This document shows, piece by piece, positions 43,088 to 52,700 of a stretch of DNA of 64,000 nt. Made by a program: the position numbers and the translations under genes. The stretch is taken from the NCBI RefSeq assembly GCF_004000825.1, contig NZ_BILZ01000001.1, positions 186,001 to 250,000 on the forward strand, given 5' to 3'. The notes under the pieces are model-generated. The model was not told the DNA's origin and made no database searches. It saw only the letters and a list, made by a program, of their open reading frames with translations. Within the stretch, counting starts at the first letter, position 1. The number at the start of each line of letters is the position of its first letter. This DNA comes from Paenibacillus kobensis NBRC 15729. Lineage in GTDB: Bacteria > Bacillota > Bacilli > Paenibacillales > Paenibacillaceae.

Positions 43088-43651
43088 TTACTGATTCGTG
43101 CCGGAAGACCACAGTGCTTTGCCGGTCGCGTTATAAATGACCAGGTTGCCGTCGTCTTGCATGACAAGGGTGTTGCCTGCGCCAGTGCCGCCGGTGTTCG
43201 AGGCCCAGATGGCGACTGGTGTCGTAGTCGTGACAACAACCGGTTTCAAAGTATATCCCCAACCCCAAGCGTATGTGCCGGTAAACGGATCGAACCGATA
43301 AGCATATTCATAGACGTTTTGATAGACAACCTTTGTGTTGCTATAGATGACCAAGTTCCCGTCGCTTTGGAATATGAACTGGTTCGCACCTTTCCCATTC
43401 GTACTGCTGGACCACATCGATTTGCCGTTGTAAGTCCGGTAGATAACGAAATTACCGTCATCCTGCCAGATCGCTTTATACAGGCCGTTCTGGGAAAGGA
43501 GATAGTCGCCTTTGGCAAACGAAGTATTATTGGCATTCGTAATATAATTTCCTTGGTTGGCAGCAAAAGCAGATGCCGGAAGAAGGAATACGAATAGCAT
43601 CAAGCAAGCGATCATCATACGAACGCTTCGGGAAATGAACAGTTTTCTCAT
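43088..43651 (-). CDS. Secreted bulb-type (mannose-binding) lectin
   Basis: The 187-residue protein has a signal peptide (hydrophobic core to about residue 30, cut near AFAAN). It carries three copies of the B-lectin sugar motif QxDxNxVxY (QDDGNFVIY, QSDGNLVIY, QDDGNLVIY), each followed by a W-S-S or similar turn; the spacing suggests one beta-prism with a short insertion. It would bind mannose-rich glycans outside the cell and may be toxic or adhesive, as in lectin-like bacteriocins. It is independent of the Tc operon: its own upstream region lies at 43652-43859. Confidence 0.88.
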   Translation of the reverse strand: MRKLFISRSVRMMIACLMLFVFLLPASAFAANQGNYITNANNTSFAKGDYLLSQNGLYKAIWQDDGNFVIYRTYNGKSMWSSSTNGKGANQFIFQSDGNLVIYSNTKVVYQNVYEYAYRFDPFTGTYAWGWGYTLKPVVVTTTTPVAIWASNTGGTGAGNTLVMQDDGNLVIYNATGKALWSSGTNQ

Positions 43652-43859
43652 AAATTCAACTCCTTAAATGTGTACGAACTGGGATATGGATTTGAGCTAT
43701 ACACGATTTACGGAAGCTGCGCAGCACTCTGTAAAACAACATGTTCTAGCAATCTAAAAGTACTATTTATAACTAATTATGTAAATAGCGAACAATAGAA
43801 AGTTTTGTCGACAACGTTGATAAGGTGTCGATTTGAACCGTTTTGAGTCTCTTAATTGT

Positions 43860-43888
43860 ACTAGCCGCCATGGGACATGGCGGCTAGT
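43860..43888 (-). terminator. Terminator of the Tc toxin operon
   Basis: Perfect 13-bp arms (43860-43872 and 43876-43888) around a GGA loop, 28 nt after the zinc-ribbon gene stop. The minus strand continues ACAATTAAG, with a short T content. Confidence 0.7.
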
Positions 43889-43916
43889 GAAAGTAAATCT
43901 CTTCATCTATCGATCG

Positions 43917-44504
43917 TTATTGGACTGGTATAGGCTCTCCCCAACGAGTCAATCCAGCCAGCACAGGGTGATTATCCGGACAGGATTCCGTCGGAAGCCT
44001 CGTTTTCTTCGAAAGCACACAGCCGCACTTGCCGCATATCTTCTCTGCAATACCTGCCGAATTGGCGCTAGCGGAAGAAGCAGCGGACATCGCCTTGTAC
44101 AGCAGCTTATCCGGTTTGCTTTGACTATGCGGGCATGCCATGCATGCGGTTATCCGTCTCCGGTAGACTTCGTCATCCACAGTGGAAAATCCCGCTTTCG
44201 CCCACTTCCATAACGCTTGACCAGCTTTCACCGCCAATTCCGTATTGGAATGAGCGGCAGGAACGTTAGCCGATCCTGGCGAGGCAGCCGTATTGCCCAT
44301 ATCCACTCTCGGCGGGTTGTTCAACAAATGGTTCAAGAACATCTCTGACCTGCGAGCAGCTAATAAATTGTGCGCATAATTGGGATCATGAACAGCGGCG
44401 CGAAGAACCTGTTCCGACACTGGACGGTTCAGACCTAGGATGCTTCCGAATTGCCTACACTGCTCTTCTATCGTCCCCGTAATTGCTTGGTCACCCGGAT
44501 TCAT
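43917..44504 (-). CDS. Zinc-ribbon protein at the end of the Tc operon
   Basis: This 195-residue soluble protein has an N-terminal helical part of about 110 residues, then CMACPHS, a gap of about 35 residues, and CGKCGCVLSKKTRLPTESCPDNHP. The cysteines (CxxC, CxxCxC, C) suit one or two zinc sites. The same CP/CGC/CP pattern occurs in phage- and plasmid-borne small zinc proteins, but I cannot assign a role. It lies 35 nt after the Hint-domain gene and is certainly cotranscribed with it. Confidence 0.7.
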   Translation of the reverse strand: MNPGDQAITGTIEEQCRQFGSILGLNRPVSEQVLRAAVHDPNYAHNLLAARRSEMFLNHLLNNPPRVDMGNTAASPGSANVPAAHSNTELAVKAGQALWKWAKAGFSTVDDEVYRRRITACMACPHSQSKPDKLLYKAMSAASSASANSAGIAEKICGKCGCVLSKKTRLPTESCPDNHPVLAGLTRWGEPIPVQ

Positions 44505-44539
44505 AGCAATTCCCCTCTGTTCAGTTGATATTGTAACGC

Positions 44540-46696
44540 TTAATCCAACTGCACTTGTGCCGTCGAAGCGTCTGGGTCCAAGGTCGAGCCGATGTCGGAA
44601 GTGAGCGCTCTCGTGACCGATACCGTATAGGCGGTTCCTCTTTCCAGCACAACCTTCAACAATACCGAAGATTTAGTGCTGCCAGGCGTTACAGCTGTAA
44701 TAGCCGAATCAGGGTCGATGGAGAAATCGTCTTCATCCGCCATGCTCAGCGCTTTGACGGCCGTGTTGAACTGCAATTCAACCGTGGAGCTGGTATGCAG
44801 CAAGGTATAGCGCACTTCTTCCGTTAAATAGTTTTTCTTTTCTTCTGTCAGATCAGCGAACAAGAACGACAAATCGGTCGACACCGAGAAATCAGCCGCG
44901 ATCAATCCGGATTCATCCACTATTTTATGATCTTGCAGCAGCTTGAATGCCTCCGCCGCGATGTCAGACGTAATATCTGCCGTAACCAGCGAAGACGCGC
45001 TGATCGTCGGTCCGGTTACTTTCGCTCCGATCACTTTCAAGCCGTTCGCTTCAGGACCGCCAATGCCGTTAGGCGGGAAATTCATACTGTTGCCAGCTTC
45101 AACCGCATCCATACGGGTGCCTGTTGTCGGCTGGTAAGGATCCGTTTCAAAGGCATCATGCAACTTAACATTAATGTTGTTAATGATTACATTTTGGATT
45201 TGTTGCAGTGCGCTTGTCATCAATGGCGCGTAGAGCGAGCCGAAGAACATATTTTGCAGAATAGCCGGTGTATAGTAGTCGCTCATGCCGACCGTTGTGA
45301 ATCCGTCTGCGTTCAATGGTGCGCTCTTCTGGAGACGGCTCACCATGTTCGCTAGGATGAATGCCATACCTTCCATCCCAAGTCCTTTAATACGCGTCAA
45401 CCCGCCTGAAAGCACAACATATTGCTTGCCGTACTGGGTGAAGGCATAAGCATTCGGCTCAAGACGTCCAATGTCGTGATAGAACGTAATGTCCGGATTG
45501 AAGCCTTGGAATAGGTTGATCAAATATTTGACCATCGCATTGCCAATGCTGACTTCCGTAAAGTTCCACCGGTCTGCATTATCGTTGACATCAATCGCTT
45601 GCAGCGGGCTGATGAAGGATGCCGCATTGTCCGGCACGAACGCCACATTCGATCCGTGTACATAAAATTTGCTCTGATTCGCATCCGCTACAGGAGCAGA
45701 AGCATCCGATGCCTGAAGCGTTGGGGCACTGAAAGACATATAAGTACCGGTGACTAAGTGGGAATGAGCGGCCTCGTACTCTTTGGTTCCTACGATTGGA
45801 TGATCGTCTGCATCCTCCACCAGACCGCTGCTTACAAGATCCCGCTGATGGATTTGCAGATTGAAATCGCCGGATACTAATCCCTCGGACAGCAGCAAGT
45901 GACCATCCAGCGAACCGCTGAAGGAAACATCCGTCGCAATATGATGCACGCCGCCTGTATATTCACCGACGCTGATTTCGTTAATTTCGACCTCCGTACC
46001 GTTATAGGAGACGAGCATATCTTTGCCCGGTACGAGACGGTCGGCACGTTTCATCTTGCCGCTTGGCAATAGGAACAGATGGTCCGGCGTAACAACAATG
46101 CTGCCGTGACCGCCGAAGCGGATAAAGATCATGGCCGGTTGATGGCTTTGCGGACCGGTACCATTACTGAAGTTCAGCTTCGCTTTCTTCCACTCCAGCT
46201 GGAGGCCTTGTGCTCCCAGCTGCACGCTGGCTGTAATGACTTTGTCGCCGACACTGAATTTCTCGATGGCATTGGTGCCGTCTGGCGTACCGATTTGGGT
46301 GCCATGGGCGAAGCAGGAGCAGCAGCAGTAGCAAGTAACCACGTTCCACGTATCGCCCAAATTCATGCAGCCTCTATTGCCAAGTGTTGCGTGGCTCATA
46401 TCGGAAGGATTGGCTGTGTTAAAGCATACCTGAGCAGCGAACGGATACAGATAATCATGCGGCGAGCAGCCCGGGATCGAGTTTCCGTTAATATCCGTAC
46501 ATTGGCAAATACGGTGCGCCTGGGGCGAGAAATTGACATTGTCCTGACAATGCTGTCCTGGACATACGAGATAGAATGGGTTGCCGAGTGAAAACGTATT
46601 GTTGTTAATAGCCGTCGGATCCACTTTCGACCAATCGACATCCGTTAAATTTTGTGCCGCACCTAAGTTAAGTTTAAGAGAATCTATACATTCCAT
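44540..46696 (-). CDS. Cysteine-rich protein with Hint (intein/hedgehog-like) domain and C-terminal Ig-like domain
   Basis: The 718-residue protein starts with a Cys-rich region (at least 12 Cys to residue 126). A Hint domain begins at Cys128 (SCFAHGTQIGTPDGT), with the block B motif VVTPDHLFLL (His206) and a final GVHHIATD/LDGHLLLSEGL segment near 249-270 in place of the usual His-Asn. The middle (about 340-560) has a repetitive, partly hydrophobic region (SDYYTPAILQNMFFGSLYAPLMTS). The last 100 residues look like an Ig-like beta-sandwich with the tail GSTLDPDASTAQVQLD. Hint domains self-process by an N-S acyl shift, so this may cleave itself or a cargo. The exact role in the toxin locus is unknown. 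It is 20 nt downstream of TcA. Confidence 0.7.
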   Translation of the reverse strand: MECIDSLKLNLGAAQNLTDVDWSKVDPTAINNNTFSLGNPFYLVCPGQHCQDNVNFSPQAHRICQCTDINGNSIPGCSPHDYLYPFAAQVCFNTANPSDMSHATLGNRGCMNLGDTWNVVTCYCCCSCFAHGTQIGTPDGTNAIEKFSVGDKVITASVQLGAQGLQLEWKKAKLNFSNGTGPQSHQPAMIFIRFGGHGSIVVTPDHLFLLPSGKMKRADRLVPGKDMLVSYNGTEVEINEISVGEYTGGVHHIATDVSFSGSLDGHLLLSEGLVSGDFNLQIHQRDLVSSGLVEDADDHPIVGTKEYEAAHSHLVTGTYMSFSAPTLQASDASAPVADANQSKFYVHGSNVAFVPDNAASFISPLQAIDVNDNADRWNFTEVSIGNAMVKYLINLFQGFNPDITFYHDIGRLEPNAYAFTQYGKQYVVLSGGLTRIKGLGMEGMAFILANMVSRLQKSAPLNADGFTTVGMSDYYTPAILQNMFFGSLYAPLMTSALQQIQNVIINNINVKLHDAFETDPYQPTTGTRMDAVEAGNSMNFPPNGIGGPEANGLKVIGAKVTGPTISASSLVTADITSDIAAEAFKLLQDHKIVDESGLIAADFSVSTDLSFLFADLTEEKKNYLTEEVRYTLLHTSSTVELQFNTAVKALSMADEDDFSIDPDSAITAVTPGSTKSSVLLKVVLERGTAYTVSVTRALTSDIGSTLDPDASTAQVQLD

Positions 46697-46716
46697 TCCT
46701 CATAACCTCTTTTCAT

Positions 46717-49700
46717 TTAATTAGTTGTGTTGGTCTTCGCGAATACGTTCGATTGATAGGTCATAATAACGGTAATTCCCGAAAAGGCATCCGGATTTAA
46801 CGCCCCATTCAACAGAAGCGAGTCCGGTGTATTCGATAACGTAAATGTCAGTGTGGCATTAAATCCAGTACCCGTGATATTGCTTAGATCGCAAATCCCC
46901 GAATTGTTCGTGACGTTAATAGGAATCGCAGCATTATCCCCCAGCTTCAAGTTCAAGAACGGTGTGCCCTTGTCCTTATCGGACACCGTCGACATATTCG
47001 ATGTTCCAATAAGAATGGTGGCGGACAGCAAGCTTACATCTGACAGATGGGTCAAAATGGTGCGGTCCGTTATTGGGAAGCTGATCTGCTGCACGCCCCC
47101 GCTTGCCGGCTGACTGAACAAAGCAAACCAATCACTCGGGAAAGCTTGCTTCAGGTCGATAATTTTGGCTGGCGTGTACGGATATGGCACTTCGTTGCCA
47201 TGCAGCATTTGTTTGACTTGGTCGGCGAACGGAGCCCCGCCGTCTCTAGCCGTGTATTGAATCTTGACTACGATATCCGAGATATTGTTGAAATCGAAGC
47301 GATTCGTTTCCGGCGGAAGGTTCAACGTCCACGAGGAAACCGCCCCCGTCCCTTCGAAAGGCAAATACCGGTCATCCTTAAAGTCGAGAACGAACAGCCC
47401 GGAATCGTTCATACCGCGAGTAACGGCAACCTGCTGCGACGTTTGATTTTGCCTTAACACATCCGATCCCGGAACCGAATCTGTTTGTTTCAAGAGATAC
47501 TTAACTGCCGACCCGTCGGAGGGTTGAACGACGACTGCATTTTGCTTTTGAACCAGTGTTGCATTGATGTTCTGATAAGGTCCGACTACAGCCGGTATGG
47601 ATATCGATATAGACTTAATTTTACGGCAGTAATGGCCAGGGAAGTCAAAGTCGAACAGCTTCTCGGTGAATTCAAAATCAAGCTTGCCTTGTGTTCCCGT
47701 ACTGCCCGGAATCCCCCCTTTAAATGCAATAAATTTAACTGGATCGAGATGGAGCAAGGACACTGTCTTCTCCAATTCTAAGTCTCTCGAGTTGTTAAAC
47801 AGATAGGATTTCTCCATCTGATTCAAGGAAAGCAGCAATCCTTCCCCGGCAAGAAGCCCCCTGTGAAGGTTATCCCAGTAGTCGAATTTGAGGAATTGGT
47901 CCTGCCGCTCCAGTTCATATTGATAGGCGGTTTGCGCTACCAGCGCCATATCTACCGCGAGCTGGTAGCATTGGAAGTAAGCCGTCGATAACCGGCTAAT
48001 CATCCACTGGTACAGTTCTTGGCCGGTAAACTTGCCGCGCAGGAACTGATCCATCTCATCGTGCTGCTTAATCGTTAGCTGATGGATATCGAGCTCCCTT
48101 TGCAGCATAGCGGCCCGAACATTAGCTCCAGCAATCTGCAAATCCAGCTGCTTCATCTCAGAAGCAGCTATATCCCGCTGCAGCCCCCAATCCTCGCGGC
48201 GGCGGACATATTGTGCACCTGTGCTAATCAAGCCGGCTGTTTTGTCCAAAACATTCGCCGCTCCATCCGCCATCGCGGCCCCTGCATTAACCGCATCGCC
48301 GAATTGCATCCCGCCGTCCGCCAATCCGAATATGTTCGGTGCCAAGTAACCGGCGATGGACAGTCCATGAATGGCGATCGATGCGCCTTGAAGATCCGCT
48401 GACACGCCGCGCAGCGTCATATCGGTAATTTCGAGCGCACTGATGTTCTCGTCATACAAGGAGCTGTAATGGTCATGACGGAACGAAGCGTTGGCTCTGC
48501 TTTCCGTTAATGACGCAAGCGAATCGTTCAATTCCTCTAATTGTTTCTCCTTAATCATGGTTGTCAGATTAAGAATGTTGCTCTCATGCGTGCTTTGGAG
48601 CAGCGCAAGCCCTTCCGCATCGTTGCGTTCCAGCGCAGCTAGCAGGCTGCCCCCGAATTGGGTTAACGTGCCTGCCAACGACTTGGCGCGTTCCAGCAGG
48701 ACGGAGAATCGGTACGGTACCCCTTGACTGCCCGACGTCAACACGGCCAATGGGTTCACGCCTGCGCTTGCCATGCGAACCAACTGCGCAGGATCGATCG
48801 GCGGTTCAAACAGTGCCAGCGATTGCGGAATGCCTTGGATATTAAGGCAATGTCTGATTTTGAACAGCCGGTCTTCTACCCTGTCCCAATAGGCGATAAA
48901 CCGTTCGTTCTCCGGTACGCAGAAGTAGGTGTCCAGCGCATTGAATGGCGCATAAGCCATCAAAGCCTTGTTGCCAGGCGCCTCTTGCTCCAGCGCAATC
49001 AGGAATTGCGGGATATCTCCTTTGTATTGAGCGAGCAGATCAGCGAATGTTTTAGGAGCAGGCTCCGGGAATTTCCCTAAATTCTCCGGTCTTGGTCCTA
49101 GGAGATCATAAGCGTATACATACATCATCGTTGCGGTCACGATCGACTCCCAGGTGTACTGGGCAAAGTACGAGTCGCCCCACTGCAGCAAGTTATCGAT
49201 GTATGCCATTACAACTGCCTTCTCGTAAGCGCCAATCCGAAGTCCGGCGATTGCGTCCGGGTCGAACGGATCCATATTATAAGCTGCAATTTCTTGCGGA
49301 TTGGTCAATTGGTCTTTCAACGATTCCAGCGTATGGTTCCGGAACGGATTGAACTGCCAGAATCGGGCCGACTGATTGCTTATCTTGTCGTTCAACAATC
49401 GGTTGCGAACCGAATCGATCTGTTTGTCGTCGAGAAAATTGAAGTACGGATTGATCGGCGTCGTCTCCGTAAAGTCGTCGCTAACCTCACCTTCGTCTGT
49501 AATGATTTGCTGGTCGACCAAAATGGTGTAAATGCGCTGTGAACTCGTCAGTCCGATCGTCGAAGTCTGGAAATCGCCGGGTTCAATCTGGAATGGCTGC
49601 AACGTCGGATTGAAGATATACTGGTACCACTTCTCCGCATCTTGATAGCGCTGGTTCGTCTTCAGCAAGTCTGCTACGAAGTAAGGAGCATGGAAGAACA

Positions 49701-52700
49701 GTTCCCAGTAATAAGGCTTGTATGCCCCCTCGAAATCAACTTGTGCGCCGTCGGATGCTTCCGGAGCGATGACGTAATGGCTGTCGAATTGAAACCGCTT
49801 GAACAGCAGCTCCGCTTCGACCGGAATTTGCTGCGATTCCAAACTAAGCAGCTTATCGATACCGCCTGTGAAGAGCGTCGAGCTTAGCCTGTGCACCGCG
49901 GCCGTCGTGAGACGGTAGGCGGTGAACTGGTACTTCATGCTGCCGATGCCGTCTTGGTTCCGGTCGAGGAAGCCGATCGATACGGGATAAGGCCACTGGT
50001 ATAACGTATCCATGACATGCCGAACCTTCAGATCCTCATTCGGCTGGCCCTCGAGCAAATTGTTGACGAACTGGTTTAACTCATAGAAATCGATATCCGC
50101 CATCATTCTTCCGTTCTTATCGAGATAAGCCGGGATGAGCTGATTGAAGACCTCGATCGAGCCAGTTCCTTCAATGTCGATCGGATAAGGCGCCACGAAG
50201 GACTGATTGGTAAACATCGGACTGTTCATTAACACGTTGACGACCGCTGAAGTGTTGTCTTCCAGCTGCGGCTGCAAGTACTCTGTCAGACTTTGGGCAT
50301 CCGCAAAATTCATCAGGACGCCTTGCTGATCCAAGTATCCGGATTGAATAAGCAGATCATAGATAGCTTTTGAACCGTTCTCATCGATTTTCAAATTCGT
50401 AGAGATAAACGATTGTTCAGTAAAAATCGTATCCGAATTCAGCAGCGCTTCGCTAATGGTTGGCACATGATCCTGTACGTCCGGATCCGTATCGAGGAGC
50501 AGGAATGCCTCCTTGTCCCCCTTGAACAAGAACGCTGCAGGATGATTCTTAACGGTAACCACTTCATACTCATTGCCTCTCATATTGCTCGACAAAAAGA
50601 CGGTTCCGATGTTCTGGCTAATCTGCTGCAGCACATACGAAGTTTTCGCCGGAATGCCGCTCTGGCCATTCAGATAGCTGCCTATGTCTGTTGTAAGCTG
50701 GTTATAGTTAAAGGAGCCAGTAGCGAGCCCTCTCCCATTGAAATAGCCGGATTTCACCAGTCCGTTCCAGATTGCAGTCGATTGCGTTGCGTCGATGCCT
50801 ATTGCCGCGTTAACAAAGGAAGATGCACTCAATGACTTTGCAGGAAGGACCGGCGACGGACTCCGTTTGGAATCGGCGGCATAATTGTCATACAAGATCT
50901 GAGCCGTATCAATCAGATTCAGCCTGCCGGAGCTGCGGTCGATCTCAGGACGGAAATACGTCTGGCTGATCAACGCTTCCTTGGTCGAAATGATATATTC
51001 ATCCGGGTTGACGATAAAGCCAGGCTGCAGATCGTCATTGATGACGATCGGTTGGAACACAGGCAGGAAGCCGGCATGCCCTACGTATTTTGCCAAATTA
51101 AATTGGCTGGCCACGGTAAATAGACGATCCTCGAATTGCTGGAGCGCATCCGTAGAAGATTGCGGCGCTGCCGGCATGTCAAATGCAGACAATTGTCCGA
51201 TGTCGATCATGGGGCCGAATAACAGCACCAGCTTCTCGAACCGGTTCGCTCCAACGTTCGGGGTCAAATAGTTGTTCCGCTCGATCTTGAGCGGGTACAC
51301 TTTGTTCCACCACAGCTGGGAAGGATCGAACTGGGATGTGCTGAATAGCGTGTTAACCCCGGTTTCCTTTATGAAAGTACTGTTATCTGCCGAGATGACG
51401 ACATCTTCCGCCAGCGTCTGCGGAGCGACCCAAGTGCCGCTGAAATTTAAGAACGTATAACGAATCGTTGCTTTCACTGACTTCTGCTGGGTAGAGCCGC
51501 CGCCGCTGTCTTTGACGGCTTTCTGCTCCACCCAAAACAGGAAGAGACGATTAAATATATAGACCGGGGACACCGTGTTCGAGTTGATCGTGACTTTAAT
51601 CTCGTTCCACTCCGACCAGACATTGCCTTCATCCCGCGTCAAATAGTAGTACTTGTAAGGCTGCGTCTCCGTCCTGGCGAAAAGGTACGTCACTTCCGCA
51701 TTGTTATGGGTCGGATCGGTGACATGCGTATGATAGGTGTCAACGACCTTCAGCTTCGCTAATTCCGCAAAGCTGTCCAAGTACTTGCGATACGCGGCTT
51801 CCACCGTATCTTTCGTTATGTCGCCCTGCTTCAGCGAATTCTCGAACTCGGCGAAGAGCGCGGTTTTATTTTGCCGGTAAGAAGGACTGATGTAGTTCTC
51901 GGGGTATACGAATACTTGACGGTTCGCTTCCCATATCCGGTAATTGATCATCCAGGTCCACCATACCGTTGGGATGTCGAAGTTGACGATGCCCGGCTCC
52001 AGACGCTCCCTGCTTCTCTGCAAATATAATTGAATGGCATTCAACGCTTCTTTGATATAAGAAATCGTTGCGCAGCCGCTCATCTCTACATCAATCAGCA
52101 AATATTCGTATAGATTACGGCTGTTCTTAATCCATCCAAGATCATCTTTCTGCGATAAAGCGTTCAGAGCCGTCGATATAAGTGCCGTACGCTGCTTCTC
52201 TTGTACAGCCCCGTTAACCTGAAGGAACAGCGTATCCCAATCGTTGCCGCCCAATCGAGCTCTTAATGCCATTAATAGATTGTCGGCTGCAGCAGCATAA
52301 TCCGTCCAATGCGCGATGGCATCTTGGCCTGCCATTGCGCTTACCTGTGTAAGCAGGCTGTAGCTTGCGCCGGTCGATTTCATCACATTCAACACTTGCT
52401 GCAGCAAATAGAGCCGTTCGATGCGGGAGGCCTGCGGAAACGCCGTGAAGATCGAAACAATATCGGCGACTGCGAGTCCTGTAATTCCGGTTATTGCCGC
52501 CGCTGCTTCTTCGTCTACAGAAGCGACCATATAAAGCGCAATGGCCCCTTTTACATCACCAAAGAGTACTTTCAATTCCTGATAAGCGTATAGATCCAGT
52601 ACATTGGCTGCGGTTAACTTCGAAGAATCTGCAATTCCAAAAGCGCTCAAGCTGTTCTGGATAGTTGCCAGATCATCGCTCGATAACATAAATTTGCGTA

